This document shows positions 1-8,412 of a stretch of 64,000 nucleotides of DNA, piece by piece. The notes under the pieces were generated by a model. It saw nothing but the letters and a program-made list of their open reading frames with translations. It was not told the origin of the DNA and ran no database searches. Both the position numbers and the translations under genes were made by a program. Source of the stretch: Mycobacterium europaeum. GTDB taxonomy: Bacteria; Actinomycetota; Actinomycetes; Mycobacteriales; Mycobacteriaceae. The DNA is taken from contig NZ_LQOU01000041.1 in NCBI RefSeq assembly GCF_002102155.1, forward strand, positions 1 to 64,000, given 5' to 3'. How positions within the stretch are numbered: the stretch's first letter is position 1; every line of letters starts with the position of its first letter.

Positions 1-130
1 CCCGACGACGATTCCGTGGGCATACCTGCATCCTCGTTTCCAAGGTCAGGAGCCTCCGGGATTTCCAGGGCGTTTCACAGGTGACACCGAGCTCGCTTGC
101 CCAGACTGGGCGGGCTGAGAGGATGTCACT

Positions 131-439
131 ATGGCACGCCCGTATCCCCAGGAGTTCCGCGACGATGTCGTACGGGTCGCCCGCAATCGTGAGAACGGGG
201 TGACACTCGAGCAGATCGCCGCCGATTTCGGGGTGCATCCGGTCACGCTGTCGAACTGGATGCGCCAGGCCGACGTCGATGAGGGCGCCAAGCCGGGCAC
301 GACGACCAGCGAGTCGTCGGAGCTGCGGGAGGCCCGTCGACGGATCAAGCTGCTTGAGCAGGAGAACGAAGTGCTGCGCCGGGCCGCGGCGTATTTGTCG
401 CAGTCCAATCTGCCGGGAAAAGGCTTTACCCGCTCGTGA
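131..439 (+). CDS. IS3-family transposase OrfA
   Basis: This is a 102-residue DNA-binding subunit of an IS3 transposase. Residues about 15-50 form a helix-turn-helix (LEQIAADFGVHPVTLSNW), and residues 66-92 a leucine-zipper-like helix (LLEQENEVLRRAAAYL), the normal IS3 OrfA arrangement. The end overlaps orfB by 4 nt, and an AAAAG slippery run lies just before the stop, so part of the translation probably shifts to the -1 frame to give an OrfAB fusion. Length and motifs look intact. Confidence in the family is high; the exact IS name was not identified. Confidence 0.9.
   Translation: MARPYPQEFRDDVVRVARNRENGVTLEQIAADFGVHPVTLSNWMRQADVDEGAKPGTTTSESSELREARRRIKLLEQENEVLRRAAAYLSQSNLPGKGFTRS
418..423 (+). 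other. Programmed -1 frameshift site of the IS element
   Basis: The run AAAAGG lies at the end of orfA. In the orfA frame it reads A_AAA_G, the classical A4G slippery motif of IS3 elements. A -1 slip leads directly into the frame that continues as RLYPLVKELAANG, which looks like a natural OrfB N-terminus. Inference from motif and frame; not measured. Confidence 0.6.
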
Positions 440-1288
440 AAGAGCTCGCCGCCAACGGGATTCCCGTTGCGGTGACGTGCCGGGTCCTCAAGCTCGCCCG
501 CCAGCCCTATTACCGCTGGCTGGCCGATCCGGTGACCGACTCCGAATACGTTGCCGCACATCGGGCCAACGCGTTGTTCGACGCCCACGCCGACGACCCC
601 GAGTTCGGCTACCGATTCCTAGTCGAGGAGGCCCGCGACGCCGGGCATCCGATGGCCGAGCGCACTGCCTGGCGGATCTGCGCCGACAACGGCTGGTGGA
701 GTGCGTTCGGTAAGCGCAGACGCGGTAAGAACGGGAAGGTCGGCCCGCCGGTCCACGATGACCTGGTCGGTCGCCGTTTCACCGCTGAGGTGCCAAATCG
801 ATTGTGGCTGGCCGATATTACCGAGCACCGCACCAGCGAGGGCAAGCTCTACCTGTGTGCGATCAAAGACGCGTTCTCCAACCGCATCGTCGGCTACTCG
901 ATCGACTCGCGCATGAAATCACGACTAGCCACCCAAGCCCTGGCCGGCGCTGTCGCACGCCGCGGTGACGTCGCCGGCTGCATCGTCCACACCGACAGGG
1001 GCAGTCAATTTCGAAGCCGACGATTCGTCCACGCTCTGGGCCGCTACGGGATCGATGGGCCGCGTCGGCGCAGCCGGCGACAACGCCGCGATGGAATCGT
1101 TCTTCAGCCTGCTACAGAAAAACGTGCTGAACCGCCGCCGCTGGGACACCCGCGAGCAACTGCGCATCGCCATCGTCACCTGGATCGAACGCACCTACCA
1201 CCGCCGACGCCGCCAGGCCGCCCTCGGCCGGTTGACCCCGATCGAATACGAAGCAATCATGACCACACCGGCCAGCCAGGCCGCGTGA
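436..1288 (+). pseudogene. IS3-family transposase OrfB, frameshifted
   Basis: This is the catalytic DDE integrase-like subunit. The first part (GTG at 436, overlapping the orfA stop) has an HTH_21-type N-terminus (residues 1-70) and the first two catalytic aspartates, in LWLADITEH (about D127) and HTDRGSQF (about D187). Near position 1057 the frame is lost: the continuation GSMGRVGAAGDNAAMESFF, holding the catalytic Glu, and the C-terminal TYHRRRRQAALGRLTPIEY are in the next frame and run to 1288. One inserted base or an 8-base deletion would explain this. Either the copy is dead or this position carries a sequencing error. Confidence 0.8.
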
Positions 1289-1403
1289 AGAAGCTGTCAC
1301 CTATTCGTGCAGCAGACCCATGCTTGTCAAACTGCCCACTGCAAGCCAAATCCGGATCACGACTCGGGTTAGCGTTGGACAGCTAGACGTTCAAAGGGGA
1401 TCG

Positions 1404-2363
1404 ATGAACGGAACGGGCAAGACCACCATCGCGGTGATCGGCTTGCATCCCGTCGGACGCGGCGTGGATCGCCCGGAACACGTTCTGGTGGCCAGCGACG
1501 GTCGGGTGTTCGCCTCCGACAAGTCCTCAGCTGTCGCAGAACTCATCGATGAGCACACCGTCCGGCACATCGGCCAGGCCAGCGGCGAGCCGAACGGCAT
1601 CGCGCTCGACCGCGACGGCCACTTCCTGATTGCCAATTGGGGCTTGGGCGCGCTGCAGGACCTCGACCCGACGACCGGCGCCATCACGGCGGTGCTGGCC
1701 GACCAACTCGATGGACGCCCGCTGAAGTGGCTAAACTTTGCGTGCGTGGATTCGATTGGTGCCCTGTGGTGTTCGGTGAGCACGGTGGCAGACGATCTTC
1801 TCGATACCATCGGGCGCGGAACGGCCGACGGGTTCATCTTCCGGGTCGCGCCGGATCACCAATCGGTGCACGTGGTCGCTGACGGGGTGAACTTCCCCAA
1901 CTGTATGGCGCTGGATCGCAACGAGGACTACCTGTATGTGGTTCGCACGCTGACCGCCGACGTGGTGCGGTTTCCGATCGACGGCGAAACACTCGGCCCG
2001 CCAGAGCAATACGGCCCGCCGCTGGGGGACAGGCGCCCCGACGAGTACGGCCCCGACGCCGGCCGGTTCATGGGTGACCCGGACGTAGGCCGGCGGTGGG
2101 GGATGGCCGACGGATGCGCGTTCGACGCCGAGGGAAACCTCTGGGTCACACTCGTTTTGGCTAACAGGATCGTGGCGATCCGCCCGGACGGCACGGCGAC
2201 GGTCGTCCTCGACGATCCCGACGGCGCGCTATTAAACGGCCCGACCAGCATCGCCTGGGGCGGGCAGGACATGCGCGACATCTACATCGGCTCGATCACG
2301 ACGCCATATGTGCTCAAGGGCAGAAGCTCGGTGCCCGGCCTGCCGATAATCCACCAGCGCTAG
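1404..2363 (+). CDS. SMP-30/gluconolactonase-like beta-propeller hydrolase
   Basis: This 319-residue protein is built of repeated beta-propeller blades ending in short turns typical of the SMP-30/gluconolactonase/LRE family: NGIALDRDGHFLIANWG, NCMALDRNEDYLYVV, ADGCAFDAEGNLWVTL. Members hydrolyse lactones or related esters with a bound divalent metal; the substrate here is unknown. I chose ATG 1404 because AAAGGGG lies just upstream; an open frame back to 1320 runs into the IS end and looks non-coding. Its stop overlaps the stop of the convergent SDR gene in the tetranucleotide CTAG. No signal peptide is seen, so it is probably cytosolic. Confidence 0.75.
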   Translation: MNGTGKTTIAVIGLHPVGRGVDRPEHVLVASDGRVFASDKSSAVAELIDEHTVRHIGQASGEPNGIALDRDGHFLIANWGLGALQDLDPTTGAITAVLADQLDGRPLKWLNFACVDSIGALWCSVSTVADDLLDTIGRGTADGFIFRVAPDHQSVHVVADGVNFPNCMALDRNEDYLYVVRTLTADVVRFPIDGETLGPPEQYGPPLGDRRPDEYGPDAGRFMGDPDVGRRWGMADGCAFDAEGNLWVTLVLANRIVAIRPDGTATVVLDDPDGALLNGPTSIAWGGQDMRDIYIGSITTPYVLKGRSSVPGLPIIHQR

Positions 2364-3208
2364 CCCCCCGACGGCCCGGGCCGCATGAAGTCCGGCATCG
2401 CCGCTTGCGGGTCGGCCGGGATCATCGACTCGCCCAGTCCCCACAGCTGCCGAATGGTGGCACCGCCATCCACCACAAGCGTCTGGCCGGTGATGCGGGC
2501 GGCCAGCTCGGAGGACAGAAACAGCGCGGCGTTGGCGATGTCATGCGCGCGGGGCGCCGCCAGCGGGTTGATCCCGTTGACGTTGTACTCACCAGGCGGT
2601 TGATCCTCGTTGCCCGAGCCCACGTTGCCCGGCGCGACCGCATTGGCGCGGATGCCGTACCGGCCCAGCTCGTCGGCGAAGGTCTTCACCAGCGAGATGA
2701 CGCCGGCCTTGGCGGCGCCGTAGGCGGCGTGGTAGGTCGCCGAGGCGATGCCGTCGACCGACGCGATCGCCACCAGCGACCCACCGCTGCCCTGGCCGAT
2801 CATGTAGCGTGCCGCGGCCTGAAAAAGGTAGAACACCTGGGTCAGGTTGTAGTGGATTGCCGCGTCCCACAATTCGGTGGTGAAGTCCTCGACCTTCGAC
2901 CAGTTCGCGCCCCCGATGATGTCGACGCACACGTCGATACCGCCCAGCGCTGCCTCGACGTCGTCGATCGCCCGCCCGACCTGCTCGGGATCGGTCATGT
3001 CGGCGACGATCGGGACGGCGGTGCCGCCCCGGCCGACGATCTCGCCGGCAACCTGCTCCGCGCGCGCCTCGTCGATGTCGATGCAGGCCACCGCGGCACC
3101 GGCCTCGGCCAGGGCCAGCGACGTGAACCAGCCGTGGCCCGCGCGCTCGGGGATGTAGCCCGCACCGGAGACCACCGCACGCTTACCCGAGAGCCCCAAA
3201 TCGATCAC
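2360..3208 (-). CDS. SDR-family oxidoreductase
   Basis: This 282-residue short-chain dehydrogenase has an NAD(P)-binding N-terminus with an unusual glycine motif (SGAGYIPERAGHGW), the acidic residue of beta2 (CIDIDEA), a catalytic Ser in IASVDG, and YGAAK giving the YxxxK pair. The C-terminal TGQTLVVDGGATI is typical of classical SDRs. Start: GTG at 3208, preceded by AAAGGAGG at ideal spacing. The substrate cannot be read from sequence; an alcohol or 3-hydroxyacyl compound is usual. The stop overlaps that of the convergent SMP-30 gene. Confidence 0.85.
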   Translation of the reverse strand: MIDLGLSGKRAVVSGAGYIPERAGHGWFTSLALAEAGAAVACIDIDEARAEQVAGEIVGRGGTAVPIVADMTDPEQVGRAIDDVEAALGGIDVCVDIIGGANWSKVEDFTTELWDAAIHYNLTQVFYLFQAAARYMIGQGSGGSLVAIASVDGIASATYHAAYGAAKAGVISLVKTFADELGRYGIRANAVAPGNVGSGNEDQPPGEYNVNGINPLAAPRAHDIANAALFLSSELAARITGQTLVVDGGATIRQLWGLGESMIPADPQAAMPDFMRPGPSGG

Positions 3209-3331
3209 GCCGACCTCCTTTGCGCCCCAACCGGTTCAGCCGCGGAACGGCCGTACTGGTGGAGTATCAAGGCGGCCTCGCCCGCAGTCAACGACGACTC
3301 ACCGCGCCCGCCCGAAAGCGTCGCCGCCCGG

Positions 3332-4606
3332 TCAGGATGCCGACTGATGTTCCTCGAGTCCAGAGCTGCTGGTCTGAGGCGGTTCCTCGGTGGCTTTGCC
3401 CCGGAACGGCTCGACCACCTGCGTGCCCAACCACAGGAGCCCCCGGCCCACGCCAACCAGCGCCTGGCCGGTAATGGAACCGGCGGCTTCCAAGGTGGCG
3501 ACGGCGGCGTCGAAGAAGCTCGGAATGTGGAAGTCCTCCCAGGTCTCGACCTGGTGCCGGCGGGCCTCCGCGAAACGGTCGAGCTCGTCGCGCAGGGCGT
3601 CGCGCTGCTTGGCCAGCTCGCGCACCGACCGGATGCGAAAACCGTCGACCGCATGGGACTTCGCGAACCGGTCGAGGATTTCCTTCGCCTTCTGGTAGAT
3701 CTCGATGTCCTCGCGCAGGTGATGGTCGACGAGCTCGCGCGCCTCGTCGATCGCCCGCAGCAGGTGCTCGGGCTGCGTCGACTCGATGCGCGCGAGGTTC
3801 AGCCGCTGCCACTTGTGCAGCGATTCCTCGGTGATCACCAGCAGGCTCAGCGCGTCGCCAAGCCGGTTGTCCTCGAACGCATTACGCAGCCGCTCGGCGC
3901 GCTGCTGCACGGGCAGCCCGGGGTCGAAGGACGCCAGCATGCGGCTGACATGGTTGCGCAGCTGCTCGACGGTGACGTTGAGCGCCGGGCCCAGGGCGGC
4001 CACCGAATCCCAGTACGCCTCCGGCAGCGAGCCGTACTTCTCCAGCGAGTCGACCATCCGCGAAATGGTCAGGTGGTTGCCCAGCACATCTCCGGCGCGC
4101 TGGGCGCGGGCGACGTCGAGCACCGCTTCGACCTTGTCCTCCACCCGGCGGACCGCGTCCTCCACCTGCGCGACCGCCGACTTCAGCGCCACCTGCACGG
4201 CGATCATCTGCGCCGACATCATCGCCTCAGCGCCCAGCACCGCGGGCTGCCACTGCAGCGAGGCCAGCAGCTCCCCGGCGTCGACGCCCGTCGCCAGCCG
4301 GAAGAAGCCCTCGCCGAGGGGAACCAGGTTGCCTTCCTTCAGCGCGTCCACGGCGTCGCGATGCAGCTGCACGTACTTGCCGCAGTCGGCCAGCAGGGCG
4401 GCCACCCCGACGAGCCCGCTCGCCAGCGAGGCGGCGTCGATCCCGGCGACCCGCATGCCCGGCCCGGCGATGGAACGCAGCCGCGTCAGGTAGGACTCGA
4501 CGGCGGCGGGGTCCCCGCCCAGCAGCAGCGCCTCGTCGTGCAGCGCGACCACGACCTCGTCGGCATCGGTCCCGGCCGACACGTCGAACATGTCGGTCGT
4601 GCTCAC
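3332..4606 (-). CDS. Conserved helical protein of unknown function
   Basis: I do not recognise this 424-residue protein. It is largely alpha-helical with charged, coiled-coil-like stretches (VEDAVRRVEDKVEAVLDVAR near residue 150, and about 270-350), a Gly/Ala-rich segment near residues 55-75 and a short hydrophobic patch near residue 390 (GQALVGVGRGLLWLG). No catalytic motif is visible. GTG 4606 is preferred because AGGGGG lies 5-8 nt upstream; a TTG at 4672 in the same frame has no ribosome site. It stands alone, divergent from the TetR gene at 4840 across 233 nt. Confidence 0.6.
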   Translation of the reverse strand: MSTTDMFDVSAGTDADEVVVALHDEALLLGGDPAAVESYLTRLRSIAGPGMRVAGIDAASLASGLVGVAALLADCGKYVQLHRDAVDALKEGNLVPLGEGFFRLATGVDAGELLASLQWQPAVLGAEAMMSAQMIAVQVALKSAVAQVEDAVRRVEDKVEAVLDVARAQRAGDVLGNHLTISRMVDSLEKYGSLPEAYWDSVAALGPALNVTVEQLRNHVSRMLASFDPGLPVQQRAERLRNAFEDNRLGDALSLLVITEESLHKWQRLNLARIESTQPEHLLRAIDEARELVDHHLREDIEIYQKAKEILDRFAKSHAVDGFRIRSVRELAKQRDALRDELDRFAEARRHQVETWEDFHIPSFFDAAVATLEAAGSITGQALVGVGRGLLWLGTQVVEPFRGKATEEPPQTSSSGLEEHQSAS

Positions 4607-4839
4607 GGCGCCCCCTGATCCTTCGGCCTGGCAAATGCGGCCAACAGTTAACAGGAATTTGTCGGCTAGCAAATCGGGACGTTACACCCCTGTGCCGGGC
4701 ACACCGCTTCCCTTCGCCGTGTGTTTGGCAGGAATTCACCGACGCCGGGAGCCGGCCTGCAGCGACGGCCGCGAGCAAACCCTAGACCCCGCCGGATAAC
4801 CCACTCTGCGAGCGAGCAAATCACCCGTAACCTTCAGGT

Positions 4840-5397
4840 GTGCCCGCGAGTAGGACCCCCCGCCTGTCCGTGGAGGACTGGCTGCAGGCGGGCTACACGC
4901 TGCTCGCCGAGCAGGGGGTGCGCGCGCTCAAGATCGAGCGCCTCTGCCAGCAGGCCGGGGTCACCCGCGGGAGCTTCTACTGGCACTTCGACGACATGGA
5001 CAGCTACCGCGCCGCGCTGGTCGACTCGTGGAACACCTTCCTGGAACAGGACCGGCAGTCGCTGGCCGAGCTGGACGCGCTGCCGCCGCGGGAACGCCTG
5101 TCGGCCATGATGGCGGCGCTGACCAGCCCGGGGCATTGGACGCTGGAACGCGCGATGCGCGAATGGGCCCGCACCGACCCGGCCGCCGCCGCCAACGTCC
5201 GCGCGGCCGACCGGCGCCTGCTGCGCGCCGTGACGAAGGCATACAGCGACTACGGCTTCAGCCCCGACGACGCCAGGCTGCGCGCCCAGCTGACCTTCGC
5301 CGCCGGCATCGGGCTGCTGCACCTGGCCGACTCGGCCCAGCAGGCGCAAAAGGCGGCGCAGCGGGAGGAATTCCTCGAGCTGATGCTCAAGGATTAG
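4840..5397 (+). CDS. TetR-family transcriptional regulator
   Basis: This 185-residue regulator has a TetR N-terminal helix-turn-helix: ALKIERLCQQAGVTRGSFYWHFDDM (residues about 27-52) is the recognition region, with the family's conserved Y-HF. The C-terminal half is a helical ligand or dimer domain with no identifiable ligand. Start is GTG 4840. It is convergent with the flavin-dependent oxygenase-like gene (stops overlap), whose upstream region carries a palindrome (6571-6595) that this protein could bind; that link is inference from position only. Confidence 0.85.
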   Translation: MPASRTPRLSVEDWLQAGYTLLAEQGVRALKIERLCQQAGVTRGSFYWHFDDMDSYRAALVDSWNTFLEQDRQSLAELDALPPRERLSAMMAALTSPGHWTLERAMREWARTDPAAAANVRAADRRLLRAVTKAYSDYGFSPDDARLRAQLTFAAGIGLLHLADSAQQAQKAAQREEFLELMLKD

Positions 5398-6563
5398 ACC
5401 ATCGCGATCGGGGAGATCTTGGCGCCAATCGCCAACGCCCCGGCCAACTCTCGGCTCACGTCGTAGTCGAACACCACATGCCCGGCCGCGATGTCCACGT
5501 CGCGCTTGAAGCGCTGCATCGGGTTGGACAGGAACTGCGCGCTGGCGCCGGAGGCCTCGACGAGGTCGGCGATGATCGCCTTGCTCTCGTGCACCGTGTG
5601 CGCGGCCGCCAGCCGCGCGTCGGCCCGCACCGCCCGGCTCACCCGTTCGCCGCGGACCACCAGGTCCTCGATGCCGCCGGCGGTCTCGTCGACCAGCGCC
5701 CGCAACGCGCGCAGCCGCACGCGCGCGCTCGCGAGCCGGATCTGTGCGGCCGGCTGATCCTTCTGCGCCGCACCGCTGTACGCCAGGACCCGGCCGCCCA
5801 GCCGTTCGGCGAACAGCTCGGTGACCCGTTCGGCGGCGCCGAGCACCGGCATCGACGCGACCAGCGCCAGGGCCGGCACCATCGGCCACCGATACGTCGG
5901 GGCGTCGTGGGTCCGTGCGCCCGGCGCCGTCCCGGCGTAGATGTCGGCCACCGAGACCAGGTGGTGCTCGGGGACGAGCACGTCGGTGACGACGACGTCG
6001 TGGGAGCCGGTGCCCCGCATGCCCGCGGTGTGCCAGGTGTCGGCGACCTCGACCTGGCCAGCGGGCACCAGCACCAGCGCCGGATCGATCCGGTCGGGCC
6101 GCTCGACGAGCGCCCCGACCATCACCCAGTCGGCGTCCATCGCGCCGGTGGCCCACGACCACCGGCCGGTCAGGCGCACGCCGCCGTCGGCCGGGGTGCC
6201 GCGGCCGGTGGGGGCCAGGGGAGCGGGCGCCAGCACCGGCCCCGAGGCGAACACCTGCTCCTGGGCCCGCAGGTCGAACAGCGAGAGCATCCAGTTGTGC
6301 AGGGCGTAGAACCCCAGCGTCCAGGCGCTGGACGCACAGCCGTGCGCCATGCGCCGAATCGGTTGCAGCAGTTCGGGAAACGACGCCTGGATGCCGCCGA
6401 AGCGGGCCGGCAGCAGCAGCCGGAACAGGTCGGTCCGCCGGAACTCGTCGACGGTCGCCGCCGGTAGCCGGCGCAGCCGCTCGGCCTCCTCGGCGCGCTC
6501 GGCCAGCCGGGCGACGAAGTCGTCGGTGATGCCGTGCAGCTGCCGGTCGTCGATCACGGACAT
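5394..6563 (-). CDS. HsaA/acyl-CoA-dehydrogenase-like flavin monooxygenase
   Basis: This 389-residue protein has the acyl-CoA dehydrogenase fold: helical N-terminus with FRLLLPARFGG, a middle beta domain (VRLTGRWSWATGAMDADWV, GTGSHDVVVTDVLVPEHH) and a helical C-terminus. This pattern, with the SWATGA-type segment, fits the group D two-component flavin monooxygenases such as HsaA rather than true dehydrogenases. A reductase partner would be needed and none lies nearby. The start at ATG 6563 lies 8 bp from a palindrome that is probably its operator. Possible roles are hydroxylation of an aromatic or steroid-like substrate, or desulfurisation; the substrate is unknown. Confidence 0.75.
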   Translation of the reverse strand: MSVIDDRQLHGITDDFVARLAERAEEAERLRRLPAATVDEFRRTDLFRLLLPARFGGIQASFPELLQPIRRMAHGCASSAWTLGFYALHNWMLSLFDLRAQEQVFASGPVLAPAPLAPTGRGTPADGGVRLTGRWSWATGAMDADWVMVGALVERPDRIDPALVLVPAGQVEVADTWHTAGMRGTGSHDVVVTDVLVPEHHLVSVADIYAGTAPGARTHDAPTYRWPMVPALALVASMPVLGAAERVTELFAERLGGRVLAYSGAAQKDQPAAQIRLASARVRLRALRALVDETAGGIEDLVVRGERVSRAVRADARLAAAHTVHESKAIIADLVEASGASAQFLSNPMQRFKRDVDIAAGHVVFDYDVSRELAGALAIGAKISPIAMV

Positions 6564-6570
6564 GGCGCCG

Positions 6571-6595
6571 ACCGTACCATACTTTTAAGTACGGT
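6571..6595. promoter_or_regulatory. Operator-like palindrome (ACCGTAC-N11-GTACGGT)
   Basis: Perfect 7-nt arms ACCGTAC (6571-6577) and GTACGGT (6589-6595) enclose an inner near-palindrome TACTT-TT-AAGTA (6580-6591). It lies between the divergent starts of the flavoprotein (6563) and the secreted protein (6636), in an AT-rich dip. This nested symmetry is typical of a TetR operator; the adjacent TetR gene at 4840 is the obvious candidate. Confidence 0.55.
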
Positions 6596-6635
6596 CCAGG
6601 TACCGTTGTCGGCCGAAAAGGGCTACAACTGCAGC

Positions 6636-7064
6636 ATGAAAGCCAAGCGCCTGGCGGCGGTGTTGGTCGCGGTCGCGGCGGGGCCGGCGGCCGTCGCGCA
6701 CGCGGATCCGTTCGAGCAGTTCCAGTCGCCCTCGGGCGACGTCACGTGCGTGATGGCGGCGTTCGGAGGCGACGCGCCCCGCGCGTCCTGCGGGGTGGCG
6801 GAACCCAGCTACGTGATGCCGCCCCGCCCGCGGTCCTGCGTCGGGGCGTTCGGTGACCAGATCGACCTGGTGCAGGGCAGCTCACCGGCCATGGTCTGCC
6901 ACACGGACACCACGCGCGGCATCGGGCTGCCGACGCTCCCGGTCGGTGAGACGCGGTCCGTGGCCGCGCTCAGCTGCACGAGCGAGGCCGCCGCCATCAC
7001 CTGCACCGACTCCTCCACCGGCCACTTCTTCCGGATTTCGCGCACGTCGTACACCACGAAATAA
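6636..7064 (+). CDS. Secreted six-cysteine protein (DUF6636-like)
   Basis: A 142-residue exported protein. The signal peptide is residues 1-24 (positive MKAKR, hydrophobic LAAVLVAVAAGPAAV, cleavage after AHA). The mature part begins with FEQFQSPSGDVTC and contains six cysteines, likely three disulfides, ending with GHFFRISRTSYTTK. The SPSG-DV-C opening is the hallmark of a family of small mycobacterial secreted proteins that I believe is DUF6636; its function is unknown. ATG 6636 is the only start giving a clean signal peptide. The stop lies inside the palindrome in front of the next TetR gene. Confidence 0.75.
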   Translation: MKAKRLAAVLVAVAAGPAAVAHADPFEQFQSPSGDVTCVMAAFGGDAPRASCGVAEPSYVMPPRPRSCVGAFGDQIDLVQGSSPAMVCHTDTTRGIGLPTLPVGETRSVAALSCTSEAAAITCTDSSTGHFFRISRTSYTTK

Positions 7065-7083
7065 CAGAGCAACCGCTCTGTTA
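7062..7083. promoter_or_regulatory. Perfect operator palindrome TAACAGAGC-N4-GCTCTGTTA
   Basis: A perfect inverted repeat with 9-nt arms and the spacer aacc. It begins in the stop codon of the upstream gene and ends 2 nt before the GTG start of the TetR gene at 7086. Its length and symmetry fit a TetR autoregulatory operator. Because it lies so close to the start codon, the transcript is probably leaderless or has a very short leader. Confidence 0.7.
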
Positions 7084-7085
7084 CT

Positions 7086-7721
7086 GTGGTGGGCGTGCCG
7101 CGTCCCCGGGTTCACGACCAGGATCAGATCCTGGATGCCGTCGAACGGCTGGCCGTGCAGGCCGGGCCCGCCGCGGTGACGATCAGGGCCGTCGGCGACG
7201 CGACCGGCGTGTCCAACGGCGCGCTGTATCACGCGTTCGGCTCGCGGGCGGGGCTCGTCGGGCGAGCGTGGCTGCGGGCCGGGCACCGATTCCTGGGCGT
7301 GCAAGCCGAATTGATCGACGCCGCACCGCGGGGCGACGCCGTGGCCGCCGTGGTGGCCGCGGCCGAGGCCCCGGCCGTCTTCGCCCACGACCACCCGGCG
7401 TCGTCGCGGCTGCTGCTGACCGTGCGGCGCGAGGAGCTGCTGGGCCCGCAGACGCCGCCCGACATCGCCGCACAGTTGCGTGACCTGGACCGACTGCTGG
7501 TGGAGTCGATGATCCGGTTGGCCCGCCTGCTGTGGGACCGCAAGGACGCGGCGGCCGTCGACGTCGTCACCATGTGCCTCGTCGACCTGCCGACAGCGAT
7601 CCTGTTGCGCCGCAACCGAATCGACGACCCCGACGCGCGCGCACGGTTGCGCGCCGCGGTCACCGCCGTGCTCGGCGCCGGGGAACCCCGGCGCCACACC
7701 AGAGGAAAGGACGGGACATGA
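7086..7721 (+). CDS. TetR-family regulator, probably autoregulated
   Basis: A 211-residue TetR repressor with an N-terminal HTH (VTIRAVGDATGVSNGALYHAF, residues about 31-51) and a helical C-terminal effector domain. The start is GTG 7086, two bases downstream of a perfect palindrome; GTG 7095 is an alternative. The 3' end overlaps the crotonase-family gene by 4 nt (ATGA), so the two form a coupled operon, and the ligand is plausibly an acyl-CoA or a product of that enzyme (inference). Confidence 0.85.
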   Translation: MVGVPRPRVHDQDQILDAVERLAVQAGPAAVTIRAVGDATGVSNGALYHAFGSRAGLVGRAWLRAGHRFLGVQAELIDAAPRGDAVAAVVAAAEAPAVFAHDHPASSRLLLTVRREELLGPQTPPDIAAQLRDLDRLLVESMIRLARLLWDRKDAAAVDVVTMCLVDLPTAILLRRNRIDDPDARARLRAAVTAVLGAGEPRRHTRGKDGT

Positions 7722-8374
7722 CACCGATGTTGGGTTGGGACGACAAGATCGCGGTGCTACACCTCGGCGAGGACGAGAATCGGTTCTCCCCAAAGTTTCT
7801 CGACGCCGTCACCGAGCACCTCGACGAGATCGAGAAGGCCGGCGCCCAGGGGCTGGTCACCACCGCGGGCGGCAAGTTCTACACCAACGGGCTGGATCTG
7901 GACTGGCTGGGCGCGCACGCCGAGCAGACCCGGGACTACGTCGCGCGGGTGCAGGCGCTGCTGGCCCGCGTCCTGACCTTCCCGATGCCGACCGCCGCCG
8001 CGATCACCGGGCACGCCTTCGGCGCCGGCGCCATGCTGGCCATGGCCCACGACGTGCGGGTGATGCGCGCCGACCGGGGATTCTTCTGCTTCCCCGAGGT
8101 CGACATCCGCATCCCGTTCACCGATGGCATGGCCGCGCTGATTCAGGCCAAGCTCACGCCCCGCGCCGCGGTCGCCTCGATGACGACCGGGCGGCGGTTC
8201 GGTGGGGACGAGGCGGCCGAGTTCGGCATCGTCGACGCGACCGCCGCCGAGGGCGAGGTGACCGAGGCGGCGACCGGCCTGCTGCGCCCGCTGGGCGGCA
8301 AGGACCCCGGCACGCTCGGCGCGATCAAACAGACGATGTTCCGCGCCGCGGCGCGGGCGCTCACCGACGTCTGA
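7718..8374 (+). CDS. Enoyl-CoA hydratase/isomerase-family protein
   Basis: A 218-residue crotonase-fold protein, short for the family (usually 250-290). The oxyanion-hole segments are visible: GGKFYTNGLDLDW (residues about 51-63) and GHAFGAGAMLAMAHDVRVM (about 98-116). The classical hydratase Glu pair is not obvious (FCFPEVDIRIPF carries one Glu), which favours an isomerase such as delta3-delta2-enoyl-CoA isomerase. ATG 7718 has AGAGGAAAGG upstream and overlaps the TetR stop. Confidence 0.8.
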   Translation: MTPMLGWDDKIAVLHLGEDENRFSPKFLDAVTEHLDEIEKAGAQGLVTTAGGKFYTNGLDLDWLGAHAEQTRDYVARVQALLARVLTFPMPTAAAITGHAFGAGAMLAMAHDVRVMRADRGFFCFPEVDIRIPFTDGMAALIQAKLTPRAAVASMTTGRRFGGDEAAEFGIVDATAAEGEVTEAATGLLRPLGGKDPGTLGAIKQTMFRAAARALTDV

Positions 8375-8412
8375 GCGGTCGGTGACGCCGCGCCGATTGC
8401 TACCATCGCGCG

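Larger units (their letters stand above)
79..1302 (+). mobile_element. IS3-family insertion sequence (defective)
   Basis: The element carries an IS3-type orfA and an overlapping -1-frame orfB. The left end near 79 and the reverse complement of the right end near 1302 share the 8 bases aggtgaca, with weaker similarity further in, so these are the likely terminal inverted repeats; exact ends and a target duplication were not resolved. OrfB is frameshifted near position 1057, so this copy is probably unable to make its own full transposase. Bases 1-78 show no gene. Confidence 0.7.

Noticed and set aside
1320..1403. N-terminal extension of the SMP-30 gene
   Set aside because: The segment overlaps the IS end and has no ribosome site; ATG 1404 has one.
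2405..4618. 737-residue open frame on the plus strand
   Set aside because: Antisense shadow of the SDR and the 424-residue gene; Arg/His/Gln-rich product without domain, caused by high GC at third positions.
4657..4674. ATTTG-N8-CAAAT inverted repeat between the 424-residue gene and TetR
   Set aside because: Five-base arms are expected by chance in a 230-nt AT-richer gap; too weak to call an operator.
5028..6467. 479-residue open frame on the plus strand
   Set aside because: Overlaps the TetR gene in another frame and is antisense to the flavoprotein; composition is non-coding.
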